A DNA stretch of 33,268 nucleotides from Allomyces macrogynus ATCC 38327. Taxonomy: Eukaryota > Blastocladiomycota > Blastocladiomycetes > Blastocladiales > Blastocladiaceae. The DNA is taken from the NCBI GenBank assembly GCA_000151295.1, contig GG745343.1, positions 995,861 to 1,029,128 on the forward strand. Direction: 5' to 3'. Positions 10,799 through 21,440 of the stretch are shown piece after piece; positions within the stretch are counted from its first letter, which is position 1, and each line of letters begins with the position of its first letter. The position numbers and the translations under genes are program-made. The notes below the pieces were generated by a model. The model saw nothing but the letters and a program-made list of their open reading frames with translations. It had not been told where the DNA came from and did no database searches.

Positions 10799-11347
10799 GG
10801 CGTGCGGGGGTCAAGTTGGTCGAGTGCGCGGTGCAAGTGCGGCTCGAAACTTGCCGGGCGGGAATCGAACAGCGGACGGCGCAGCCACTGCAGGCACTCG
10901 CTGCGCGCGGAACAGCGTCGGTCGGCACTCGGCAGCGGACGGTCGTCGTCGTCGTTGTCGACGGCAAGCGGCCGAGATTCGAATGCTGGCGAGGAGCGAT
11001 CGAAACGAGCCAACCGCAATTTGTTGATTCGCTCACGTGCTGATCAGACCCACCGCCGCTGCCTGCCACACATGTCGATGACAAGCGTGACCGCGCTGGT
11101 GAACATCCACCTCCACCGCACGGCCAAGTCACACGCGAGATGGCGCTCTCGCCGTCGCGTCGCGGCCAGACAGACGACTGCGACGTCCGGCACGACGAGC
11201 ACCAAGTCCCCGTGGCCGCCACGACTAATAGCACGGACCCGACCGCGACGCGAGCGCGCTCCTTCTCCACCTGCGCGTCGCACCGCACCACTCGACCGGC
11301 CGCCTCCTCCAACCAAGTCCTCGCCGGCGCGACCTGCAGCTGCAACC
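10799..11347. promoter_or_regulatory. Divergent intergenic region between mtEF-G and ATE1
   Basis: About 549 bp lies between the two start codons. The plus strand is open upstream of ATE1 for more than 800 nt in frame, but the sequence is low-complexity (Arg/Ser/Thr-rich) and antisense to EF-G further back, so I treat it as 5' UTR and promoter. A gtcgtcgtcgttgtcg run lies at about 10943. No other gene is visible. Confidence 0.5.
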
Positions 11348-12977
11348 ATGGGCCAACCGTCGATCCTGTCTCCTCTCGGCGCCGACCCGCACGAGTGCGG
11401 CTACTGCAAGTCCGGCGCCGACACGTCCATCAGTTACGGCGCCTGGGCGCACAACCTGACGTGCGACGACTACCAGGCGCTGATCGACCGCGGCTGGCGC
11501 CGGTCGGGCAAGTACCTCTACAAGCCGCTCATGCACAAGACGTGCTGCCCGCAGTACACGATCAAGCTCGACGCGCTCGCGTTCCGGCCGGCCAAGCAGC
11601 ACCGGCAAGTGCTCAATAAGCTGCGCCGGTTCTTGGACGGGGAGTGGGTCCCAGCCGCGGCGGATCGGGTATTGGGCGATGCGCATGGAGCGGGCGATGG
11701 GCCGGTGCCGGGACACGACGCGGACGTGCCGGCGGTCGCGCCAGTGGCAGAAGATAAGGCAGCCGTTGTCGTGACCAAGAAGCGACGAACCGACCCGGCC
11801 GCTGACCAGGTGCCGTCAGACGCCGCGGCAGCCGCCGTCGAGCAGCAGAACCTGCCCCACGCGCATTCTCGAGCAGGGAAGAAGCACGCGGCGGCGGCCA
11901 AGGACGCGCCGCCGAAACCGCCGAAACCGCCGAAAAACACGCCGTTCGATCTCGACCAGGCCATTGCGGACCTCGTCGGCATGGAGCACCGCAAGCACTC
12001 ATTCCGCGTACGCTGCGTCCACCCTCGTCGCCATGCCGAGTCTTGTTTAATCGATTCGCGACCCACCTTTCCACCTTCTCCACTGACAGACGACGCTCGA
12101 GCCGGCCTCTTTCACGGACGCCAAATTTGCCCTCTACAAGCGGTACCAGATTGCGATCCACCGGGACCCGCCCGAAAAAGTGACACCCCGCGGGTTCGAG
12201 CGGTTCCTGGTCGACTCGCCGCTGTCGAGCCCCGGCAAAGTCGCGCGGTCATCGTCCACCACCTCCCCACTCGTCGGTTCCGTGACTCCGATCGCGCAAC
12301 CGCGGTTCGGGTCGTTCCACCTGTGCTATTACCTCGATACCCAGCTCATCGCCGTGTCGGTCATCGACCTGCTTCCGCACTGCGTCTCGGCCGTCTACTT
12401 CTTCTACGACCCGGACTTCAGTTTCTTGTCCCTCGGGAAAGTGTCGGCGATGGTCGAAATGCGGCTGGCAAGGGACGAGCGCCGCTCGTTGCCGAGTCGG
12501 GTGGTCGACTGGGAGCCCGACCGGATGAAGTGGTACTACATGGGGTATTATCTGCACATGTGCCAAAAAATGGTCTACAAGGCGCAGTTCCGGCCGTCGT
12601 TTTTGCTGGATCCGGCGGCATACGTGTGGGTGCCGTATGAAGAGGCGTTGGGGTTGCTGGACGACGCGGAGGATGGGTTCACGACGTTGGTCGAGCCGAG
12701 GGTGTCGAGGAAAACAGCGCCAAAGGGGTTGGGCGAGAGGGAGGTCGAGGAGGATGAGGCCGACCGGTTGTGGATTTATGAGGACGGGTATGTCGTGCCG
12801 CTCAAGGTATGTACGCGCGCGTCCGGATTGGGTGATGAATGGGTGGGTGGGTGGAGACTGACTGCGTGATCGGACGCGCAGGAATACGACGATCCCGAGA
12901 CGCGCCCGTTTGTCGTCGAGTGCGCGGCACGGATGGACGCCGAAACGGCGGCGCACACGGTGTTTACGCCGCGCTGA
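11348..12977 (+). CDS. ATE1: Arginyl-tRNA-protein transferase ATE1
   Basis: Three exons: 11348-12007, 12090-12806 and 12882-12977 (490 aa). ATE1 transfers arginine from Arg-tRNA to N-terminal Asp, Glu or oxidised Cys, marking proteins for the N-degron pathway. The N-terminal domain has the conserved cysteines in ECGYCKSG and KTCCPQYTIKLD, plus SYGAWAHNLTCDDYQ and GWRRSGKYLYKP. A low-complexity Ala/Pro/Lys linker of about 130 residues follows. The C-terminal acyltransferase-like domain includes GFERFLVDSPL, GSFHLCYYLDTQLIAVSVID, VYFFYDPDFSFLSLGK and YYMGYYLHMCQKMVYKA, all typical of the family. Introns are 82 and 75 nt (donors GTACGC, GTATGT). The start lies in a good context (gcaaccATGg). The gene is complete and conventional apart from the long linker. 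Confidence 0.95.
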
Positions 12978-13279
12978 CCGGGGATCCTCGCGGTGGGCCG
13001 CTGTGGGCTGTGACTGGAGAAAGAACCAAGGTCACGGCGCATTTTATGTACATACAAGTATTGATTTTGGTGGTTGGCCTCGAGGCCTCGAACAAATCGT
13101 CTTCCGCTTCTTCATTCCGGCACTTCTTTCTTCAGTGGACTCGCGCGCGCACCAACGTCCTGCGCGCGCTCGGTCGCGCGGACTTAGCGCGCCATGGGTC
13201 GAGTCAAGAATGGTTTGGAATACAAAACCGACCCGCGCAAAAAAAAAACTGAGAAACCAACAAATCCAAGTTTCCCATT
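12978..13279. other. Convergent 3' intergenic region between ATE1 and CDS1
   Basis: 302 bp between the stop codons of ATE1 (plus) and the cytidylyltransferase (minus). It includes an A9 run at about 13240. Nothing else is recognised. Confidence 0.5.
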
Positions 13280-15325
13280 TTACACGACCGCCCCGACGGC
13301 CGTCCCCGCGGCCCCTTCGACGACGGCCATCGCCGCCGTCGCGGGCGTCAAGTCGCCCTCCGGCACACCCGCGTCCATGAGCATGCGCGCGAGCTGCCGG
13401 TAGACGACGAGTTGTTGTCCGGCCGACAGTTGCAGCACTTTCTGCAGGATGTCGCCCGGCGCGCCGCCGATCGGGAGCGCCGGGCGGCCGAAGGTCGTCA
13501 CGTAGAGGTACGAGAAGGTGCCCACTGTGGAGAGAGGGGGTAAAGGTGAGTGAGAGAAGCGGGGAGAGGGTGGAGAGAGGAGAACAAAGGACGCACTGAT
13601 GAACTGGCAGTCGAACCGGTCGGTGACACCGCCGTGGCCCGGGATGCTGGTGCCAAAGTCCTTGATCTGGAATTGAGAAGTGGTGGTGAGTTGGCGCGCC
13701 GAAAGAGGAGCGCACGAACACCACGAGCGTGCTCATCACAAGGAATAAGCGACACCATACCTTGAAAGCACGCTTCACGCCCGACGCAAAGAACCCGCCA
13801 AACGGCGCAATCGACGACGCGAACAGCGACATGACGAGCGCGTGGAACTGGAGCGGCGCAATATGCACGGTTTTACCAACCAGGAAGGGCTAAAACACAT
13901 CGCATCAGTCGGAGTTACAACGCCGGCGGAGGGAGGAGAGCGTCGAAAGTACCAAGACGGGCGGCACGGCATACTCTTGCGGGACAAAGACCGGGTTGAC
14001 GGGACACGACACTGGCGTCCATAAGCTCGTCGTCAGGTCCTTGAGCGGGCAGATAAAGTAGGGCACCTTGATGAGGAGCGACGAGACCTGGGTAGAGCAA
14101 AATAAGGGTGGTGAGGGTGAGGCACTTTCCTGGGAAACCAACGCGAGCATGATCACGTACAATGAACCCAAACACGAGTGTTGATGCAGCGCCGCCGAGG
14201 AATCCTTCCCACGTCTTCTTCGGCGACAGCTTGATGAGCGGCGTCTTGCCGAAAAAGAAGCCAAAGATGTAGGCGAACACATCGTTGACAATGACGAGCG
14301 CCACGGGCAAGAAGAACCAGATTCTACACGCCGCGGAAACCAGTTACTTGCTGAGAAGCCAACATCCACGGCAAGAACAGGTGGAGAGACTTCACGTACA
14401 GGCCCTCGAGCACATTATTGATGATCGCGTGCGACTGGAGCACGACGAGCAGCAGGGCCATGTGCGTCCAGGCAAACTGCGAGAACTGGAACTTGTAGTA
14501 CCCGCGCTTCAAGTTCAGCACGAACATGACGAGCCCAACCATGTAGAGCGAGAACGAGATGAACCGGTGGTGCGTCGCGAGCGGCACGAGCACGGGCGGA
14601 ATGTGCCGGTAGAGCCCGAAATGGTGCAACACTGACTCGCCGTACAGGTAGTAATTCGTCGCGGCCAAGAAATACCAGTTTATGACGCGGAACCACGGCA
14701 GCTTCTTCTCCTTGGACGGGACGTGCGCGATCTGAATCACCTCGCGGAAGACGGCGAGTTGCAGGACGAGCACGATCATGATCACCCACAGCGGACCTGC
14801 AAAGAGCACGCCGAAAAACCCAGCGACCATGACCAACGTCCAGAAAGTTCGCGTCCACCAGTTGCGCCACTTCTTTTCCGCGGGGCTTGCGGCGAGCAGC
14901 TCCACTGGCGGGGCGACCGATGGTGCCGCTGTGTCGGTCTCGGTCTCGGCCGCCGACGTGTCGGTCGTCAACGTCGATACGCGGTCGGCCGCGAGCAGGA
15001 CTTCGCGCTGCTTGCGCGAGACGGCGTCACGCGCCGGCATCACGCGCCGGCGCAGAAAGGGGCCCTCGTTGATGGTCTCGTGCGCGCCATGCCCGTTGGC
15101 GCGGGGTGAGCCGGACCCGCCCGCATTTGGCACTGGAGGCGGCTGCGAGTCGTAGTCGTCGTCGTCGCTCTGGTACCCTGCGCCGTGGGTCGTACCGCCG
15201 CCGTTGGTGCTTGATGCCATCGACTCGCGTGCGGCCGCACGGACTGGCGCCGGGCTCGTGCCGTCGTTGGCGTCGTCGCTGACGTCGCGCACGACTGGCG
15301 CGTGCGAGGTGATCTTGTCGGACAT
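13280..15325 (-). CDS. CDS1: Phosphatidate cytidylyltransferase (CDP-diacylglycerol synthase)
   Basis: Six exons: 15325-14400, 14323-14161, 14087-13953, 13889-13761, 13666-13597 and 13524-13280 (555 aa); introns 63-94 nt. The enzyme makes CDP-diacylglycerol from phosphatidic acid and CTP in the ER, feeding phosphatidylinositol and cardiolipin synthesis. The first ~190 residues are disordered (Asp/Ser/Thr-rich), followed by multiple membrane segments. Diagnostic blocks are [20 protein letters not shown] in exon 2, [20 protein letters not shown] in exon 4, and the family signature [27 protein letters not shown], which is split by the fourth intron; its Lys and Asp residues are present. The start chosen ([10 protein letters not shown]) gives the usual architecture; an in-frame ATG at 15436 would add 37 low-complexity residues. 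All junctions were set by continuity with the animal and yeast family. Confidence 0.94.
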
Positions 15326-16025
15326 GGCCTCGAGCTGCCGCGTGGAAACGTGAACGAGGTGTTGGTCGAACTGGCCGGGTCGCGGAGAGCCAAGATGCTG
15401 ACGGGTCCAACTGGACCCAATGCTCTGGCGGACCACGCGACAGCGACGCAGTGATGCTGAATGTGTGGACGGTTTGCGCCTGGTATCGGCGCGCCCAAGA
15501 CGGTCGGAGAAGCGCAGCAGAGGTGGGTTTATTTGACCTTGGGCACCGACGAGCGATCACACCAACACGTCAAGTCGCGGAGGAGCACGACATGGCAGAT
15601 CCGCCACCGCTGCGGTCCTGATGAAATTTCACTTGACGCCGGTACTGTTGCGGCGGCTGGCGCTCATGCTGTGGGATCAGGTTGGCATCGCAAGCTGGGG
15701 CTGGTGAACACGCAAGCGGCGCCGTTGCAACAGAACCATCGCCACCAAACTGGCCTGAATCGTGGACAGGGTGATTTCGTTCAAAGCGGAATGCAATCCA
15801 AGTCGCTGATCGAACCGTTTTTGAACATGGAGAAGTGCGTCTGAACCGGGCAACGACGAGCGAGTGGACGTCGGGAACCTGACCAGTCGCGAGCACACTG
15901 ACGCACTGAAAGCAACGAGCCCAAACGTCACCAAGAGTTGCACAATGAAAAACGGCGAGCGCGCGCAAACCACCAGAGCCTTCAAATGGCGAATGGGGAG
16001 CGGCAAAAGCACATCGTCGGCTTTT
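15326..16025. other. Intergenic region upstream of CDS1 and downstream of eS12
   Basis: 700 bp between two minus-strand genes. It should carry the 3' UTR of eS12 and the promoter of CDS1. Open frames of about 110-130 codons occur (15461-15844 plus; 15570-15968 and 15677-16012 minus) but show no recognisable domain. Confidence 0.4.
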
Positions 16026-16621
16026 TTACTGCGACTTGTTGAAGTACTCCAGGATGATGTTCATCGCCTCCGACTCCTCACCCCAGTTCTAGAATTGTGG
16101 AAAACCCATGAAAGTAAGCAATCTTAATCACAACAAAGAGAGCAAACAGTGCACGGTCGCAAGAAAATCGAGCGCACCTTGATGACGACCGACGAAGCGC
16201 CGACGACCTTGCGGGCGTTGCCCTCGCGGTCGACCTTGCAGAGACCGGCCCACTCGCCGAGCTTCTTGGCGTCCTCGACCTTGATGAGGTGGATGTTGTG
16301 CTCGGCGCACAGGGCCTCGATGAGACGGACGTATTCCTTCTCGTCGCACGACTGCGCAAGGACGCAGAGGTGGGCCTCACGGCTAAATTCAGGTTCGAAA
16401 AGGGTCGATTCATGAGCTTTCGTCGATGTTGGTGGAAATTCGTCTAAAATTGTCGAGCAAAGGGACACACACCGGTCGAGGGCCTTGACCGACTCGCGGA
16501 GACCGCGGGCCAGACCGTCGTGGATGAGCGAGCGGCGGAGAACGTCCTGGAGGGCTTCCTCCACGGTCATGGTCGACGCAACAGCGACCTCAGCGGCAGC
16601 GACCTCGACAGTGTCAGCCAT
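16026..16621 (-). CDS. RPS12: Cytosolic 40S ribosomal protein eS12
   Basis: Three exons: 16621-16473, 16382-16178 and 16088-16026 (138 aa; the human protein has 132). eS12 is a small-subunit protein of the eL8/L7Ae-like fold located at the beak. The alignment to other eukaryotes is nearly gap-free: [72 protein letters not shown] and the terminal [20 protein letters not shown]. Introns are 90 and 89 nt, longer than most in the window, with donors GTGTGT and GTGCGC. A second in-frame ATG at codon 18 would remove only the variable N-terminus. It is divergent from the large gene at 17465. Confidence 0.96.
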
Positions 16622-17464
16622 GTTGATTTTCGTTGGGGAGGGTTCGAAACGACGAAAAACGAGCGACTCGACAGAGAGGAGGAACTCGCTCCGCAACGGA
16701 TGGACTGGCGTGGCCACCCCCAGCTGGCTCGCAGCGCCCGAAGCGAAGTCCTTTGTGCGGTGGAAAGGGCATGTGACGTAGGATGGATCTGGCATGGTAC
16801 TGGAACACCGCAGCTGCGCGCCACCTCTGCCGCCGCGCGCCTCAGGTTGGTCGCGGCCAGCGGCCCAGGAACGGCACGGCACACCACCTGCTCGACGTTG
16901 CGAGTGTGCTCGCCCCACACTGCTCCACAGCCGTCGACACTTGCTGCAGTCCCGCCAGCGCGCGCTTCTGCAACGCCTGGACCGCGGTCTCCCCGCGGAT
17001 CGCGCCGCCTGCTCCTGCTCCGTCGTCCAAGGCGCTTCAGCTCCCACGCGCGGCCACGCGGCCACACGCACTCGGGCGTGCACGCGCGCCGATTGGCAGG
17101 CCGCGCATCCCGTCCCGCCCATTTGACGGGCGCATACAGCCGAAACGGCGTCGCGCGCGCATCTTCTCGTTGGTTCGCTGGTCCGTGTTCTTTTTTGCTC
17201 TTCTGTCCGCCTTCTCCACGCTGGACAGCCTGCGCGACGGTCGGCGCCGCCTGCACGGCTGGCGACGTCCGCTGTGATCCGGTTCCTCTCTTGCTCGTCT
17301 TGGCTGATCGCTTCTCCTCTCTTGGTGCGACAGAACTATCGAGTCTGGTGCAGCACAAGCACGACAAGGACGCGACCCCCGAGGCGCACAACTTTACCGC
17401 CAACCGCGCACCCCTCCGATCACCATCGCTCTTGTCGCCGCGGCCGGCACCCCTGAACCCCACC
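16622..17464. promoter_or_regulatory. Divergent intergenic region, eS12 and the large Sel1-repeat gene
   Basis: 843 bp between start codons. The plus strand is open in frame with the downstream gene throughout, but this part reads as low-complexity Arg/Ser/Pro sequence with no resemblance to the protein beyond, so I take it as promoter and 5' UTR. A ccaccATGcc context at 17465 supports the downstream start. Confidence 0.45.
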
Positions 17465-20400
17465 ATGCCGCTGCTGGCCCACCCGCTCGAGGAGGCCGCG
17501 CGACGCGCTGGCGGCCATGTCCGCGCCATCCGCTTGCTCGCTGACGCCGTAATCGCCATTCGCGCCTGGAAAGTCGCCTATGGCGTCCACCAGGCGCGCG
17601 CCTTTTCCGCCGAATATGCGCTGACCCAGGCCACCGTCGCGTTTATTGCCCTCTGGGAAGTGCACGCTGCCGCCGCGCGCCGTGCCGCGCACCGCGACTC
17701 GGTCGGGTCGATTTACCAGGTCGCGCTCTACGGCGACCCTTCGCTGCCCGGCGCATCCGCTGGCGTTGCCTCGCTCGCCGACCCGCCCGCCTTCTTGGCC
17801 CCGGCCCGTGAAGAGCTCGCACGTCGGCTGCTCATGACTCTCCGCGCGGCCTCGGCCAAGGCCGCTGACCCAAATGGCGCGCCCGCGGCCGCGCGCCACT
17901 CGCCCGACTTTACCATGGGCGCGCCCACGACCCCCTACACGTCGTCGCACGAGTCGACCGAGCACATTGTCGCGCAGGTCCAGTTGCTCGCCGAAGCGCT
18001 CGAAATGGACTTCTTTACGGGCCCATTGTCGAACCCGAACCCGCCGCCCGGGTCGCGTGCGCACCCGACCGTGCGCGTCTTGCTCGACGCGGCGGGCCAA
18101 CCGGCGCTGCAGGCGTCCGACTGGTCGACGCTGATTGCGGCACTGCGCTCGGCCACGACGCAAATCAAGGTGGCCAACCCAACGCTCATCAACTACCTCG
18201 GGTTCTTTGCGCACAACCCGCAACCGCCACGGCGCGTGATCCCCGTGGATTTCCAGGGGTTGCCCGACTTCTTGCAGCTGCCGCACCCGCACGCGGCCAT
18301 CATTGATTTCTGGTGGAACCATAACCGGTTCCCGGCGCTGCAGCCGTTCTCGGTCGTGGCCGGCGCGCTCGCCGAGTACCTGCGCGGCGACCCGCTTGCG
18401 CGCGACCTGTGGAATAAGTTTTGCATGTCGTCTGACCACGTCAACTACCAGGCCGGTGCGCACCTCGCGCAGGCCGTGTTGCCGTGGCTCTCGGAGGATT
18501 TGGGCCACTTGGATGGCACGCAGCAGCTGACGCCCGCCGACCTTGCGCAAGTGCTGCCCGTCGACTCGCTCTACGACACGTCGATTGGCGACTGGATCGT
18601 GTGGCGGCTGCTCGGGTGGCTCTACCTGGCGCTCGAAACGGAGAACCACCTGTACGCGATGCGCAAACAGCTGCCGCTCATGGAGCACGCACGGCCGATT
18701 GCCGTGGTCCAGGCGGCCATGAACCAGTTGCGCGCCAAGTACGGGTACACGCGCGAAGTGCACGCGCGGCTCGCGCAACTGTCGCTGAAAATGCTGCACC
18801 GGCCGTACCCGCTGTTTGCGTCGCGGTTCCACCAGGTCATCACGTTCCTGAATACGCTGCACGCCCAGATTGCCGATATCCTCGCCAAGCCGTACTTGCA
18901 GGACGCTGACGCCGTCGCCTGGCGCCGAGTGTACGATTCGATCTTGCGCGCCGTGCGGCAATGGGCCATGGCGCACTCGATTTCGCTGCCCATGGAAGTA
19001 CAGGCCGCGCTCGCGAGCGCAGATAGAGTCGGTGGGTCCCCCGCACCACCGACCGATTTGGGCCCATTGCTCGCGCGCGTATCCGAGTCGGCGCGGTTTT
19101 TGGCGGGCCGGTTCTTTATCAACCCGCTTACGGTTCAGCGCACGATTCACGGCGCGACTGGACTTGCTGGGTACCGGTGGTTGCAGCAGCCGGTCGACAC
19201 GACCGCATTTTCCCCGGCCACGTCGCTCGCGCTCGAAGCAGCGTTGATTGATACGGCAGCACGCGCTATGTCGGCCGGATCGCACCCACATGTGCAACTG
19301 ATATACGGGATCACGGTCCTGCAGGGGCATTGGTCGTTTGTGACCGAGGCCGGTGAGTCGTTGGGTGGCGACGATGACGATGTTCCGTCGTCTAACGCTG
19401 CGCGGATTCCCGGTGGGGTTGACCTGTTGTGCGGCGTCGCCGACGATGACCGGCTCGTCCTCTCGCGCGGGCTGTTCAGCGCGCTCTGGATGCTCGCGTC
19501 GGCGGGGATCCCCGTGCAGTGCTGGCCGCGCGGCGGCGGGACGCGGTCGCTGCAGCTCGTCGCCGTGCAGGGTGTTCCAAAACTGCCGCTCGCGGATATC
19601 ATCGCGCACTCGGCGAACACGGGCGATCGTCGCGCGACCACCGTTACGGCCGCCGCTGCCGTCGCTGACGTCCCCGGCGTCGCGCAATTCCTCCGCGCCC
19701 TTCTCCTCCCGGCCCCCGTTCTCGCCCCACTCGCCGCCGAGCTCGATCGGCTCGCGCGCGACCCGACCAACTGTGCACGACCCGAGCTGTTTTTCCAGGC
19801 CGCGTCGCAGACCCTCACGGCGTTCCAAATGCCCGTGCCGCGCATAGCATCGTCCATGTCTTCGCGGTCCGCGCACGGGACGGCGGTCGCGGCTCTCACG
19901 CCGCATGTGGGCAATGGCGCGCCGCCCACGCCGCCAGCACGGACACCGTCGCCCGTACGTGCGGCGGCGGCCATGGGGATTACCGGTCGGTCAGGCAGTG
20001 TCTCGTCAATGACGCCCGGGTTTGGGTCGGCGACGGCCGCGGCTGCGTCGGCGAGTTATACATCGGTGATGCCTGGACCGAGCGGGTTGAATGGTAAGGT
20101 CTCTCATCAGCGGCGTGCGTCGCTGACGTCGCTCGCATCCGTGGTTCGCACGGCGGCGTCGTCCTTGGGTGCGCGCCATCGCCCCACTGTCCCCTGTTCG
20201 AGCAGGTTGTGAACTGATTCGATGACGTTTTTTTCTCGTTTAGATCCACATGCTCCCGTCCCCGACCTCAGCCCGGAAGCCGTTGCCGAGACCTGGGAGC
20301 GCGCGCTCTCGTTCTACCGACAAGGCCAAGGCGACATTTCCGCGGCCTTCGCGCTCTTCGCACAAGTCGCGCACGCCGTGCCCGCCGCCCTCTTTTACAT

Positions 20401-21127
20401 GGCCGAGGCGCTCTACTACGGGTCCAAGACATCGAACCTACGGCAGGACACGCACCAGGCGGCCGCCTACTACGCGCGCGCCCTCGAGAACGGTGTCTCC
20501 ATTGCACACGTTGGGCTCGGCGATTGCGCCTACTTTGGGTTCGGCGGGTCGCGCGACGTCTCCGCTGCCGCCGAACACTACCGTGCGGCACTCGCCGAAC
20601 CGCTCGCGACCCTCGCTGCGCTCGAGTCGACTGATCCAGCCGACCACCCGCTCGTGACACCCCGCACCCGTGCACGCGCCGCCGCGGGGCTTGGGGACTG
20701 TCACTTTGATGCGGAAGAGTACGCGGCCGCCCGCGACGCCTACCTTGATGCGGTCCGGCTCGACCCGGGGCCCGGCGGCGCCCTCCCGTGCTCGCCGGAG
20801 ATCGACGACTGCGCATCCCGCGGGACCGACGGGGACGACCCGTCTGTTTTGGCGGCGATGGCTGCGGCCGCCGCCGCGACAGGTGGCAGTGGCGGGCTCA
20901 CACCGCCCGGATGCCGGAAAGCGCACGCGCGCTTGGCCGAGCTGCACATCTTGGGCCAGGGTGGTGCGGCGGCCGACTTGGAGGCAGCGCGCGAGTACCT
21001 GAAGCGCGCGCGGGGGTGCCGGCGGGAAGTGCTGGCCAAATGCGCGTGGTTTGTCGCGTCGGGCCAGCCGACGCAGGCCGACGAGTACCGCGACGAATAC
21101 CTGTGGCGGTACCCGCTGGACTACTAG
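17465..21127 (+). CDS. Large unrecognised protein with C-terminal Sel1/TPR-like repeats
   Basis: Model: 17465-20168 joined to 20244-21127 (1195 aa). The first ~870 residues are alanine- and leucine-rich and look mostly helical, with well-spaced hydrophobic segments such as GDWIVWRLLGWLYLALETEN; I do not recognise a family. A Ser/Pro/Ala-rich stretch follows (about 850-900). The second exon encodes helical-hairpin repeats of Sel1/TPR type: AALFYMAEALYYGSK, AAAYYARALENGVSIAHVGL, CHFDAEEYAAARDAYLDAV and KAHARLAELHILGQGG. The join is inferred: a strong acceptor (ttttttctcgtttag) at 20229-20243 sits just after the first reading frame's stop, and two donors in matching phase 1 exist, GTGCGC at 20169 (75-nt intron, preferred for size) and GTAAGG at 20094 (150 nt). 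If unspliced, these would be two genes of 915 and about 300 aa only 9 nt apart. Sel1 repeats usually scaffold other proteins; no role is assigned. Confidence 0.65.
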
Positions 21128-21440
21128 AGTTGCTTTGGCGTTGTTGCGCGACGGAGGGGTGTTGTGCCCGCCGTGTGGTTCCTGTTCCCGTGTCTCGTTT
21201 CCTGTTGCCCACCTCTATTTGTGCTGCTATTTGGTAACTTTTTGCGGTGTTTTGTTAGTGCTGCGTTTTCACCACCTGTTTTCTTTCTTTGCTAGTCGTT
21301 GGTCGTTTTTTTAGTGTCCTCGTAAGATTGAGCGATTCATGGATTCCCTTGACATCCCCATGCTTTTGGACACCAAGCTGCGCTGTATACATTCCGCTCT
21401 ATACATGGCAAAATTGTGGGTCGCGCCCAACTCCGGCTCG
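21128..21440. other. Convergent 3' intergenic region
   Basis: 313 bp between the stop codons of the Sel1-repeat gene and the minus-strand GTPase. It is T-rich on the plus strand (gtttt and tttct runs at 21235-21315), consistent with a 3' UTR. No gene is seen. Confidence 0.5.

Noticed and set aside
10845..10885. tRNA-like T-loop (gttcgattcc) on the minus strand
   Set aside because: The flanking bases do not pair as a T stem and no acceptor, D or anticodon arms can be drawn.
10535..11347. In-frame upstream extension of ATE1
   Set aside because: It overlaps the mitochondrial EF-G coding exon antisense and bears no similarity to ATE1, whose conserved N-terminus begins just after 11348.
15326..15436. 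Longer N-terminus for the cytidylyltransferase from an ATG at 15436
   Set aside because: The additional 37 residues are low-complexity and MSDK at 15325 is a typical start; not excluded.
16636..16655. B-box-like ggttcgaaac on the plus strand
   Set aside because: No cloverleaf can be formed around it and it lies in the 5' flank of eS12.
16520..17464. In-frame upstream extension of the large Sel1-repeat gene by 315 codons
   Set aside because: The extension overlaps eS12 exon 1 on the other strand and reads as low-complexity sequence; the ATG at 17465 has a much better context.
17420..19906. 828-codon open frame on the minus strand
   Set aside because: It is antisense to the large plus-strand gene, Arg/Gly-rich, and contains no recognisable domain; such mirrors are common in GC-rich coding DNA.
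20222..21127. Separate gene for the Sel1-repeat protein starting at the ATG at 20222
   Set aside because: That ATG lies within a typical branch-point and polypyrimidine stretch directly before an AG acceptor, only 9 nt after the previous stop; a spliced single gene fits better, though not proven.
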